Assembly: GCA_017613485.1 (NCBI GenBank)
Contig: JAGADS010000105.1
Coordinates: forward strand, 1-6,124
Length of the DNA: 6,124 nucleotides
Direction of reading: 5' to 3'
Source: Treponema sp.
GTDB lineage: Bacteria > Spirochaetota > Spirochaetia > Treponematales > Treponemataceae
Below are positions 1-5,710 of the stretch, piece by piece. The stretch's first letter is position 1. Every line of letters begins with the position of its first letter. The position numbers were made by a program, and so were the translations under genes. The notes beneath the pieces are model-generated. The model did not search any database and was not told where the DNA came from. It worked only from the letters and a program-made list of their open reading frames with translations.

Positions 1-2
1 AC

Positions 3-611
3 AAGGGAGTCGGTTTCAAGAAGCTTGAGGTAATCGAACAGATTTGGGATGAAGCAAACCCATGCCAGATTTACATCATGAGCCTGAAGTCAGCGGTGGG
101 AACGATTTCAACCCGTCGCAGTTACAGGGGAAACTTTTCTCCAGAGCCAGTACCGGAAGAAGATCTGGTGACGATTGCCAGGGCAGGACTCGATGCTCCA
201 TCAGGGTGCAACAAGCAGACAACAAGCCTCATCGTAGTGAACAATCCTGAGACACTCAACAGGATAAAGGATGCCATAAATCCACCGGTTGCAAAAACTG
301 CCCCAGCCATGATTGTTGTTCTCTCACAAAAGATAAACGCCTACCGTGACAGATGCTTTGCAGTTCAGGATTATTCTGCCGCCATAGAGAACATGCTTCT
401 TGCAATTGTTGAGCTTGGATATCAGAGCTGCTGGTACGAAGGCCACATCACGGACGAGGACAGGATATGCGACAAGATTGCACAGATTCTAAAAGTGCCG
501 GAAGGGTATGACGTGGTATGCATTCTTCCTGTTGGAAAAGCTCTGGATGAAATAAAGGCCCCGGTAAAAAAGCCGTACAGTGAGCGTGTCAAATTCAACA
601 GCTGGACGTAA
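3..611 (+). CDS. Nitroreductase family protein, 5'-partial, apparently fused to a GNAT acetyltransferase C-terminus
   Basis: The C-terminal 177 residues (from the ATG at 78) form a compact FMN-dependent nitroreductase domain. An RRSYR motif (residues 13-17 from that ATG) and APSGCNKQ (40-47) match the phosphate- and flavin-binding N-terminus of the family. The helix around QDYSAAIENMLLAIVELGY (97-115) and the VCILPVGK strand (147-154) fit the rest of the fold. Such enzymes reduce nitro, quinone or similar groups with NAD(P)H in the cytoplasm; the substrate here is unknown. The frame stays open for 25 codons upstream to the window edge. It reads GVGFKKLEV...NPCQIYIM, which resembles the last two strands of a GNAT acetyltransferase. 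No Shine-Dalgarno precedes the ATG at 78, so I favour one long gene entering from the left; a separate nitroreductase starting at 78 remains possible. It is the first visible gene of a three-gene operon. The nitroreductase call is firm and the fusion is inferred. Confidence 0.85.
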   Translation, partial: KGVGFKKLEVIEQIWDEANPCQIYIMSLKSAVGTISTRRSYRGNFSPEPVPEEDLVTIARAGLDAPSGCNKQTTSLIVVNNPETLNRIKDAINPPVAKTAPAMIVVLSQKINAYRDRCFAVQDYSAAIENMLLAIVELGYQSCWYEGHITDEDRICDKIAQILKVPEGYDVVCILPVGKALDEIKAPVKKPYSERVKFNSWT

Positions 612-612
612 A

Positions 613-1269
613 ATGAACTTTGAGAATTTCTATTTCTTTAACGGAAGCGCTTACGCAGGTAAGTCCACGATGGTACATCTTCTTGCAGAAAAATACAACG
701 GCATTGAATGCGGCGAAAACTATCACGATAACTATGATGGAGTCCTGGATCCAGATGAATTCCCAGGCTTATGCTACACACGAGACCTTAAGGACTGGCA
801 TGAATTTATACGCCGTACACCAGAGGAATATGCCCGCTGGATTGATATAACAAAAAAAGAATGTGAGACCATTGAATTACGCATGCTTGAGAAAATGGAC
901 ACAAAGGGACGCAAGGTTTTTGTAGACACGAATATATGCCCCGAGACACTGCATAAAATTACAGACAGAAAACATGTCATGATCATGCTTGCACCGCCGG
1001 ATATTTCCGTCCGCAGATTCTTTGAGCGCCCCGACAGGGAAAAGCAGTTTCTGTATCAGCTTATGATGGAGGAAAAAGATCCTCAGGCAGCACTGGACAA
1101 TTACCGCAAGTGTCTTGAGCTTATCAACTCCCAGGAAAACTATGATTATTTCTTGAACTGCGGCTTTGAAGTAAACATCCGCGATGAAAAACTTGGCCTT
1201 GAAGGAACCATGGCCTTGATCGAGAAAAAACTGGGATTAACCGAGACAAAGGTTCAATATGATAAATAA
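613..1269 (+). CDS. P-loop NTPase, nucleotide/nucleoside kinase-like, of unknown substrate
   Basis: This is a 218-residue soluble protein with an N-terminal Walker A motif, GSAYAGKST (residues 11-19), directly after a hydrophobic beta strand (NFYFFN). A second strand ending in an acidic residue, KVFVDTNI with D105, is a plausible Walker B or substrate-binding aspartate. HVMIMLAPP (121-129) looks like a core strand, and the arginine-rich RRFFERPDREK (134-144) resembles the LID of small nucleotide kinases. Size and layout suit a small-molecule or nucleotide kinase rather than an AAA+ machine. I cannot name the family or substrate. The ATG at 613 is one base after the upstream TAA and has no clear ribosome binding site, so translation is probably coupled to the nitroreductase. 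A GTG at 580 would add 11 residues lying inside the upstream gene and is less likely. The 3' end overlaps larE by 11 bases, which points to shared expression and perhaps shared function. Confidence 0.8.
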   Translation: MNFENFYFFNGSAYAGKSTMVHLLAEKYNGIECGENYHDNYDGVLDPDEFPGLCYTRDLKDWHEFIRRTPEEYARWIDITKKECETIELRMLEKMDTKGRKVFVDTNICPETLHKITDRKHVMIMLAPPDISVRRFFERPDREKQFLYQLMMEEKDPQAALDNYRKCLELINSQENYDYFLNCGFEVNIRDEKLGLEGTMALIEKKLGLTETKVQYDK

Positions 1270-2068
1270 TGAAAAGCTTAGTAATTTAAAGAAGTATATC
1301 CGTTCCCTGGGGAGCATTGCCGTTGCATTTTCAGGCGGAGTGGATTCTACGTTCTTATTAAAAGTTGCACATGAAGAGCTTGGTGAAAAAGCAATTGCCA
1401 TAACTGCACTGTCATCGACTTTTCCAAAACGCGAGTCTGATGAAGCCGATTCTTTCTGCAAGGATAATGGCATAAAACAAATTACTTTTATATCAAATGA
1501 AATGAGCATTCCTGAATTCCGCGAGAATGATGTCAACCGCTGCTATTTCTGCAAAAAAGAACTCTTTACAAAAATCCTAATGCTTGCAAAGGAAAACGGA
1601 ATTGAAAATGTATGCGAGGGGAGCAACATGGATGACAACAAAGATTACCGCCCCGGCATGAAAGCAGTTGAAGAGCTTGGAATAAAAAGTCCTCTTCGTG
1701 AATGCAATTTATATAAGGAAGAAATCCGCTCTCTTTCAGAACAGATGGGACTTCCCACATGGAATAAACCGAGTTTTGCATGTCTTGCATCTAGATTTGC
1801 CTATGGGGAAGAAATCAACATAAAGAAAATGAGCATGGTGGAAAAGGCAGAGCAGGCACTTATTGATATCGGTTTCAGGCAGCTGCGTGTCCGCATTCAT
1901 GGGGATAATCTTGCGCGGATAGAAGTCATGCCTTCTGAATTGCAGAGGCTCCTTTCACTCAGAGAAACCGTAATAAAAAAACTTCGCGATGCCGGCTTTA
2001 CCTACGTAACAATGGACCTGCAAGGTTACCGCACTGGTGCAATGAATGAAGTGATAAAACTTGTGTGA
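1259..2068 (+). CDS. larE: LarE-type ATP-dependent sulfur insertase (PP-loop), three-cysteine class
   Basis: LarE activates the carboxylates of the nickel-pincer nucleotide precursor (P2CMN) with ATP and converts them to thiocarboxylates during maturation of the lactate racemase cofactor. The 269-residue protein has the PP-loop SGGVDST (25-31), the family motifs DYRPG (129-133) and NKPSFACLASRFAYG (169-183), and a C-terminal VTMDLQGYRTGAMNE (250-264) typical of LarE. Length matches the family. Cysteines 95 and 98 (CYFC) and 175 (ACLASR) form the CxxC plus C set known from LarE proteins that bind a [4Fe-4S] cluster. The Lactiplantibacillus enzyme instead sacrifices a single cysteine. The ATG at 1259 has an AAAGG six bases upstream and overlaps the P-loop gene by 11 bases. 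No larA, larB or larC lies in the window, so its partners are elsewhere or it serves another target. The family call is strong and the cluster is inferred. Confidence 0.9.
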   Translation: MINNEKLSNLKKYIRSLGSIAVAFSGGVDSTFLLKVAHEELGEKAIAITALSSTFPKRESDEADSFCKDNGIKQITFISNEMSIPEFRENDVNRCYFCKKELFTKILMLAKENGIENVCEGSNMDDNKDYRPGMKAVEELGIKSPLRECNLYKEEIRSLSEQMGLPTWNKPSFACLASRFAYGEEINIKKMSMVEKAEQALIDIGFRQLRVRIHGDNLARIEVMPSELQRLLSLRETVIKKLRDAGFTYVTMDLQGYRTGAMNEVIKLV

Positions 2069-2088
2069 TAAATTCGATTTGCATATTT

Positions 2089-2097
2089 TGCTATACT
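2089..2097 (+). promoter_or_regulatory. Extended -10 promoter for the DUF3592-like gene
   Basis: TGCTATACT is an extended -10 element (TG, one base, then TATACT at 2092-2097), 30 bases before the start codon. No good -35 stands at 16-18 bases, which fits a promoter that relies on the extended -10. It lies in the 59-base gap after larE, so the membrane-protein gene probably has its own transcription start near 2104. I see no terminator between larE and this promoter, so read-through from the operon is also possible. Confidence 0.5.
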
Positions 2098-2127
2098 GTG
2101 TTAAACTTTTAATAAGGAAGGTGAATT

Positions 2128-2646
2128 ATGGAATTGTACAAGGCAAATGTCAATCTGTTTAGTAAAAAGACAAGTTCTCCAAAGGCACTTGGGTTCTTTT
2201 TTATCTTGTTTGGAGCTGCATTTGTTTTGGTTGCAGGAGTATTCTTCATAAAAAATGAAGTATTCAAAAAGAATGCTGTAAAAACAACGGGCATTGTTGT
2301 GGAGAACGTCAAAAGCTCTGGAAGCTCCGGGTATAAGACAAGGTATTCATATTTTGATGAAGCCGGAAATGAATATTTTTACACAGGCTCATCCAGTTCA
2401 AATCCGCCTGAATTTGAGGTTGGAACAGAACTCACAGTTTATTATTCAAAGGATAATCCGGAAAAATCCATCTACGAAAGCAAGACTGTAAGATTCATCA
2501 TAATTCTCTTTTCTGCTCTTGGTGGAGTTTCCCTCATAGCAGGCATTATCGTGTTTGTTCTCAATCGTAAAAAAGAAATAGTTTGGGAAGAATCTGGCGT
2601 GCTGGCTGACATGAAGAAAAAAAGGCAGGAGTCAGAGGAAGAATAA
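2128..2646 (+). CDS. DUF3592-like two-TM membrane protein
   Basis: The 172-residue protein has two hydrophobic segments, about residues 20-42 and 121-145, enclosing a domain of roughly 75 residues. That domain contains TTGIVVENV (53-61), an aromatic stretch TRYSYFDEAGNEYFY (71-85) and ELTVYYSKDNPEKS (101-114). Alternating strands ending in a YY..DNP motif between two TM helices are the hallmark of DUF3592 proteins, whose biochemical role is unknown. The tail after TM2 is highly charged (MKKKRQESEEE) and probably cytosolic, which would place the middle domain outside the membrane. The start is well supported: AAGGAAGGTG lies at 2114-2123, just before the ATG. It has its own promoter, stands alone, and converges on the D-Ala-D-Ala ligase gene with only 24 bases between stops. 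Its last codons form one arm of the shared terminator hairpin. I see no clue to function beyond the family. Confidence 0.8.
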   Translation: MELYKANVNLFSKKTSSPKALGFFFILFGAAFVLVAGVFFIKNEVFKKNAVKTTGIVVENVKSSGSSGYKTRYSYFDEAGNEYFYTGSSSSNPPEFEVGTELTVYYSKDNPEKSIYESKTVRFIIILFSALGGVSLIAGIIVFVLNRKKEIVWEESGVLADMKKKRQESEEE

Positions 2647-2692
2647 TAGACTCCCTCTGTATTCAGTGAATCACTCCTGCTCATATTTTTTT
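2617..2692. terminator. Bidirectional intrinsic terminator with a branched (three-way) stem
   Basis: GCAGGAGT (2625-2632) pairs perfectly with ACTCCTGC (2673-2680). Inside it CAGAGG (2633-2638) pairs with CCTCTG (2654-2659), and ATTC/GAAT (2661-2664 and 2668-2671) form a third small helix. Read on the plus strand, the structure is followed by seven T (2686-2692). Read on the minus strand, it is followed by C and seven T (complement of A7 at 2617-2623). It can therefore stop transcripts of both convergent genes. Both stop codons (2644-2646 plus, 2671-2673 minus) lie within it. A competing pair, GGAGTC (2628-2633) with GACTCC (2649-2654), could give a simpler hairpin. Confidence 0.75.
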
Positions 2693-3705
2693 AGTGAAAT
2701 ATCAATTATCCATTCACAAAGATCAGCAAATGATTTTCCGAGTGTTGCCGCCTCCTGTGGAATAAGAGATGTCGGTGTCATTCCGGGAAGTGTGTTCGCC
2801 TCAAGACAGTAAACCTCGTCATCAGCATCAACCATGAAGTCAACGCGTGCATAGGTCTTGATGCCAAGTGTCTTAAATACCTTGACCGCGGCCTGCTTGA
2901 TTTTTTCTTCCAGTGCTTTTGATATTTTTGCAGGACATGTTTCTATTGTGCTTCCTGCCTGATACTTGTTCTTATAATCATAGAATCCCTCTTTAGGCTC
3001 TATCTGAACAATCGGAAGCGGTTCTCCTTCTATTACACCGTCTGTAAATTCACGTCCTTGTATGTAATCCTCGATTAAAACCTTGTTTTCATATTTGAAT
3101 GCCTGATCAATTGCAGAATCAAATTCCTGCCGAGTCTTTGCAATGTAAACGCCTACGCTGGAGCCACCGCTGCAAATCTTAACGACACATGGAAGTCTGG
3201 CAACATTTGCTTCTTCCTTTTTTGTTATCAGTATGCTGTCCGGAGTCTTGATTCCGTTTGCCCTGAAAAGCTGCTTTGAGATTGACTTATCCATTGCAAT
3301 TGCCGAGCTCAATGCATCGGTTCCAGTATATTTAATTCCGAACAAATCAAATGCTGCCTGAACCTTACCATTCTCGCCACTGTCTCCATGAAGTGCCATA
3401 AAGACAATTTCTGCCTGGCTGCAAAGATTCAATACATTCGGTCCGAACAAAGATTTTGAATCATCATGCCTCAATGCCTTAAGCTGATTTATATCCGGTG
3501 CAGTTTCTTTTACAGGTGCAATATCTGCCGCCCAGTCACGTTCATCATCAAAAGCAGAATCAGCATCTCCATTAAAGCCTAGGAAAATATCAAGGAGAAT
3601 CACTGAATGTCCCTTTGATTTCAATGCCTTGTAAATCTGGCATCCTGAGGAAAGGGAAACATCACGCTCTGTGCTTGTTCCGCCTGCTAAAACAACAATT
3701 TTCAT
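2671..3705 (-). CDS. ddl: D-alanine--D-alanine ligase
   Basis: This cytosolic ATP-grasp enzyme joins two D-alanines into the dipeptide that MurF adds to the peptidoglycan precursor. The 344-residue protein shows the family motifs in order. GGTSTERDVSLSSG (8-21) has the conserved E13. MALHGDSGEN (103-112) follows. The glycine/serine loop GGSSVGV is at 180-186. FYDYKNKY (241-248) supplies the tyrosine that marks D-Ala-D-Ala rather than VanA-type D-lactate ligases. ARVDF with D289 and EANTLPGMTPTSLIP (302-316) provide metal ligands E302 and N304. Residues about 43-90 are longer than in E. coli DdlB (306 aa). The usual KPxxEGSSVG reads KICSGGSSVG, losing the proline and glutamate. The ATG is preceded at 8 bases by AGGAG (3714-3718) and a TTGACA promoter. 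The gene stands alone between convergent and divergent neighbours. Confidence 0.95.
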   Translation of the reverse strand: MKIVVLAGGTSTERDVSLSSGCQIYKALKSKGHSVILLDIFLGFNGDADSAFDDERDWAADIAPVKETAPDINQLKALRHDDSKSLFGPNVLNLCSQAEIVFMALHGDSGENGKVQAAFDLFGIKYTGTDALSSAIAMDKSISKQLFRANGIKTPDSILITKKEEANVARLPCVVKICSGGSSVGVYIAKTRQEFDSAIDQAFKYENKVLIEDYIQGREFTDGVIEGEPLPIVQIEPKEGFYDYKNKYQAGSTIETCPAKISKALEEKIKQAAVKVFKTLGIKTYARVDFMVDADDEVYCLEANTLPGMTPTSLIPQEAATLGKSFADLCEWIIDISLKKYEQE

Positions 3706-3713
3706 TTTTATTA

Positions 3714-3718
3714 CTCCT
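3714..3718 (-). promoter_or_regulatory. Ribosome binding site of ddl
   Basis: AGGAG on the minus strand lies 8 bases before the ddl ATG at 3705 and confirms that start. The -10 element at 3725-3730 predicts transcription starting near 3718, so the mRNA would begin almost at this site with an untranslated leader of only about 13 bases. Confidence 0.75.
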
Positions 3719-3724
3719 GATACA

Positions 3725-3753
3725 ATTTAAACACCGCTTGCCTTTTCTGTCAA
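3725..3753 (-). promoter_or_regulatory. Sigma-70-type promoter of ddl
   Basis: Reading the minus strand, TTGACA (complement of 3748-3753) is a perfect -35. It is followed after exactly 17 bases by TTAAAT (complement of 3725-3730), a 4-of-6 match to the -10 consensus. It points into ddl. Its -35 lies within the spacer of the oppositely oriented promoter at 3738-3765. Confidence 0.65.
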
Positions 3754-3765
3754 GTCATGTATAAT
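3738..3765 (+). promoter_or_regulatory. Sigma-70-type promoter of the phosphoesterase gene
   Basis: TTGCCT (3738-3743) and a perfect TATAAT (3760-3765) are separated by 16 bases. Transcription would begin near 3772, after the in-frame ATG at 3757, which therefore would not be in the message; this supports the ATG at 3799 as the true start. The -35 lies inside the spacer of the minus-strand ddl promoter. Confidence 0.65.
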
Positions 3766-3798
3766 TATCATGTCAGCTTAATAAGAAGGGAAAAACAA

Positions 3799-4980
3799 AT
3801 GGATAAGACACTTCAGTTTCCGAATTACAATGACTGTCTTGTGAATCTGGCAAATTCTATCTTGAAATATTTCGGAGCACAGACCAACGCTTCAACTCTT
3901 CCGCTTGCAGATAAATATCTTTCCTCTGAATATAAAAATGTTGTTGTCATTCTTCTTGATGCACTTGGAACTTCAATTCTGGAAAAGCATCTTGAGCCTG
4001 ACGGTTTTTTCAGAAGTCATTTTGCAGGCTCATTCAATTCTGTTTTCCCACCGACAACTGTTGCAGCAACTACTTCCATAATGAGCGGTCTTTATCCAAA
4101 TGAGCACGGATGGCTTGGATGGGATATCTATTATCCTGAGCTTGATAAAAATGTTACGGTATTCAGGAATCAGGAACAGATTTCAGAAAAAGAAGGAGCC
4201 GTTCCAGATAAAAGCGATGCAAACGGAAACAAAATCTGGAGCGAAAATTCAATCAATAAAATTAAACCCGCTGCAGAATTTAACGCAGGATTCAAATACA
4301 CTCCATACAAATCCATAATCGAAAAGATTATCGATGCTGGAAGCAGGGCATATTTTTCAATGCCATTTATGCCGCCGTTTCCCAAAGATCTTGATGCCAT
4401 ATTACACCGTGTAAAAAAACTCTGCGATGAGCCTGAAAAGAAATTCATCTATGCCTATTGGAGCGAGCCTGATACTACAATGCATAAGACAGGAACAAGC
4501 AGTAAGGAAACACACGAGATGATACTGAGTCTCGAAAAGAAGATAGAGGAATTTGCCACTGGTCTTAAAGATACCCTGCTCCTTATCACTGCCGACCACA
4601 GTCACATGGACAGCAGGAACCTCTGCATACTTGATTACCCCGAGATAATGAAATGTCTTGTGCGGCTTCCTTCAATTGAAACAAGGGCATTAAACCTTTT
4701 TATCAAAGAGGAATACAAGGAAAGTTTCCCGGCACTGTTCAAGAAAACATTTGGGGATGATTTTTTGCTTTTGACAAAAGAAGAAGTGTTAAATAAAAGG
4801 CTGTTTGGAATCGGGCGGGACAATCATCTTCTCAATGACATGCTCGGAGATTTTCTTGCACTTTCTGTCTGCGAAACATCCATCACAAACACACATTTTG
4901 TTGCACAGAAAATGCATGGGAATCACGCAGGTTATACAAAGGAAGAATTTATTATCCCGCTCATTGCAGTTTCTATCTGA
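3799..4980 (+). CDS. Alkaline phosphatase superfamily phosphoesterase (type I phosphodiesterase/nucleotide pyrophosphatase-like)
   Basis: The 393-residue protein carries the two-metal site of the alkaline phosphatase/NPP superfamily. VVVILLDALG (48-57) has metal ligand D54. SVFPPTTVAATTS (81-93) holds the catalytic threonine, T86 or T87. GLYPNEHGWLGW (97-108) follows as in nucleotide pyrophosphatases. EPDTTMHKTG (223-232) supplies D225 and H229, LLITADHSH (261-269) supplies D266 and H267, and MHGNHAGY (372-379) offers the last histidine. All expected ligands are present, so the enzyme should be active on a phosphate mono- or diester; the substrate cannot be told. There is no signal peptide or TM segment, so it should be cytosolic, unlike many relatives. 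The ATG at 3799 has AGAAGGG eight bases upstream. An earlier ATG at 3757 lies upstream of the predicted transcription start and has no ribosome site. It has its own promoter, and its 3' end overlaps the convergent YbjQ-family gene by 8 bases. Confidence 0.88.
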   Translation: MDKTLQFPNYNDCLVNLANSILKYFGAQTNASTLPLADKYLSSEYKNVVVILLDALGTSILEKHLEPDGFFRSHFAGSFNSVFPPTTVAATTSIMSGLYPNEHGWLGWDIYYPELDKNVTVFRNQEQISEKEGAVPDKSDANGNKIWSENSINKIKPAAEFNAGFKYTPYKSIIEKIIDAGSRAYFSMPFMPPFPKDLDAILHRVKKLCDEPEKKFIYAYWSEPDTTMHKTGTSSKETHEMILSLEKKIEEFATGLKDTLLLITADHSHMDSRNLCILDYPEIMKCLVRLPSIETRALNLFIKEEYKESFPALFKKTFGDDFLLLTKEEVLNKRLFGIGRDNHLLNDMLGDFLALSVCETSITNTHFVAQKMHGNHAGYTKEEFIIPLIAVSI

Positions 4981-5284
4981 ATTTTACAGCAGTACCGTAT
5001 GCAACAACTTCTGCCGCACCCTGCATTACCTCTGATGAACAGAATCTGACTCCAATAACACCGTCGGCTCCAAGAGAAGAAGCTTCGTTAACCATACGCT
5101 CTGTTGCTATCTGGCGGGCCTCATTCAGCATTTCAGTGTATCCTTCGATTTCACCTCCAACAAGTGTCTTCAACCCTGCCATAAAATCATGTCCGAAGTG
5201 CTTTGACTGAACAACCGCACCCTTTACCAATCCCAATGCCTCATATTCCTTTCCCGGAATTGAATCAATACTCAAGAGCAGCAT
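4973..5284 (-). CDS. YbjQ/UPF0145 family protein
   Basis: The 103-residue soluble protein matches the UPF0145 (YbjQ, DUF74) family in length and pattern. It has an early GLVKGAVVQSKHFGHDFMAG stretch (18-37), then VGGEIEGYTEMLNEAR (42-57), LGADGVIGVRF (71-81) and a terminal YGTAVKF (96-102). The family forms small oligomers that have been described as possible heavy-metal-binding domains; no function is established. The start is decided by the ribosome site: GGAGGT (complement of 5292-5297) is 7 bases before the ATG at 5284 but only 1 base before the ATG at 5290. A GTG at 5297-5299 overlaps the site itself. It begins 22 bases after the GntR gene stop, so the two are co-transcribed. Its TAG lies inside the last codons of the convergent phosphoesterase gene, with no intrinsic terminator visible between them. 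Confidence 0.85.
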   Translation of the reverse strand: MLLLSIDSIPGKEYEALGLVKGAVVQSKHFGHDFMAGLKTLVGGEIEGYTEMLNEARQIATERMVNEASSLGADGVIGVRFCSSEVMQGAAEVVAYGTAVKFR

Positions 5285-5306
5285 ACTCATTACCTCCACT
5301 TCTTTT

Positions 5307-5672
5307 TTACCAGTTTCTTTGAACTATTTCAATAACCTCATCAAGTGAAAGGCCCATTTCCCTACATGCTTTTACATCATGTTTCAGAAGTTCCTCCGCG
5401 GCAGAATTTCTTTTATTAGAAATCTCGTGGTGCTCAAGCTCGCTTACAAATGTACCTCGGCCTGCTGCTGTTGAAATAAACCCCTCACGCTCAAGCTGTT
5501 CCCATGCCTGCTTTACCGGAATAACACTTATGCGAAGATTAAGTGCAACAGTTCTTATCGGAGGAAGTTTTTCTCCCACAGACAGTTCACCGCTCATTAT
5601 CTGGGCGGCAATCTGCTCGTATATCTGTGAGTAAATAGGCTTATCTGATTTTGTTGACAATACTAAATCCAT
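5307..5672 (-). CDS. GntR family transcriptional regulator, YtrA type
   Basis: The 121-residue protein starts with the GntR winged helix-turn-helix. PIYSQIYEQIAAQIMSGEL (12-30) is followed by GEKLPPIRTVALNLRIS (33-49) and the recognition segment VKQAWEQLEREGFI (53-66), then the wing GRGTFV (71-76). Only about 45 residues follow, too few for an effector-binding FadR or UTRA domain. This short tail defines the YtrA subgroup, whose members usually repress their own operon, often one encoding membrane transport proteins. It sits between a membrane-protein gene 38 bases upstream and the YbjQ-family gene 22 bases downstream on the same strand, and likely controls this cluster. No strong ribosome site precedes the ATG, and I see neither a good promoter nor a clear inverted-repeat operator in the 38-base gap; expression may come from upstream. 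The ligand is unknown. Confidence 0.9.
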   Translation of the reverse strand: MDLVLSTKSDKPIYSQIYEQIAAQIMSGELSVGEKLPPIRTVALNLRISVIPVKQAWEQLEREGFISTAAGRGTFVSELEHHEISNKRNSAAEELLKHDVKACREMGLSLDEVIEIVQRNW

Positions 5673-5710
5673 ACTCTGTTTGTCATTTACGGACTTGTTC
5701 CAGCAATCTT

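Noticed and set aside
122..310. Minus-strand open frame opposite the nitroreductase, and similar open frames opposite other genes
   Set aside because: They are antisense shadows of well-supported coding sequence, with no ribosome sites and no recognisable protein features.
580..612. GTG start at 580 for the P-loop protein
   Set aside because: It has no ribosome site, lies within the nitroreductase gene, and the extra residues do not resemble the start of a P-loop domain; the ATG at 613 directly precedes the first beta strand.
2051..2072. Direct repeat GTGATAAA (2051-2058 and 2065-2072) upstream of the DUF3592-like promoter
   Set aside because: Both copies overlap the last larE codons and stop, are AT-rich and short; chance is the simplest explanation.
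2671..3705. Van-type D-Ala-D-Lac or D-Ala-D-Ser ligase (glycopeptide resistance)
   Set aside because: FYDYKNKY carries the tyrosine of normal D-Ala-D-Ala ligases, and no vanH, vanX, vanR or vanS genes are nearby.
3757..3798. Alternative ATG at 3757 adding 14 residues to the phosphoesterase
   Set aside because: It lies upstream of the predicted transcription start, overlaps the -10 element and has no ribosome site; the ATG at 3799 has AGAAGGG at good spacing.
4900..5005. Inverted pair GTTGCA (4900-4905) and TGCAAC (5000-5005) around the convergent overlap
   Set aside because: The arms are 94 bases apart with no T-run, so they do not form a terminator.
5676..5710. Possible GntR operator in the gap before the regulator gene (GGAC-TT-GTTCC and GTC-N7-GAC)
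   Set aside because: The arms are only 3-4 bases and imperfect; no repeat there is convincing.
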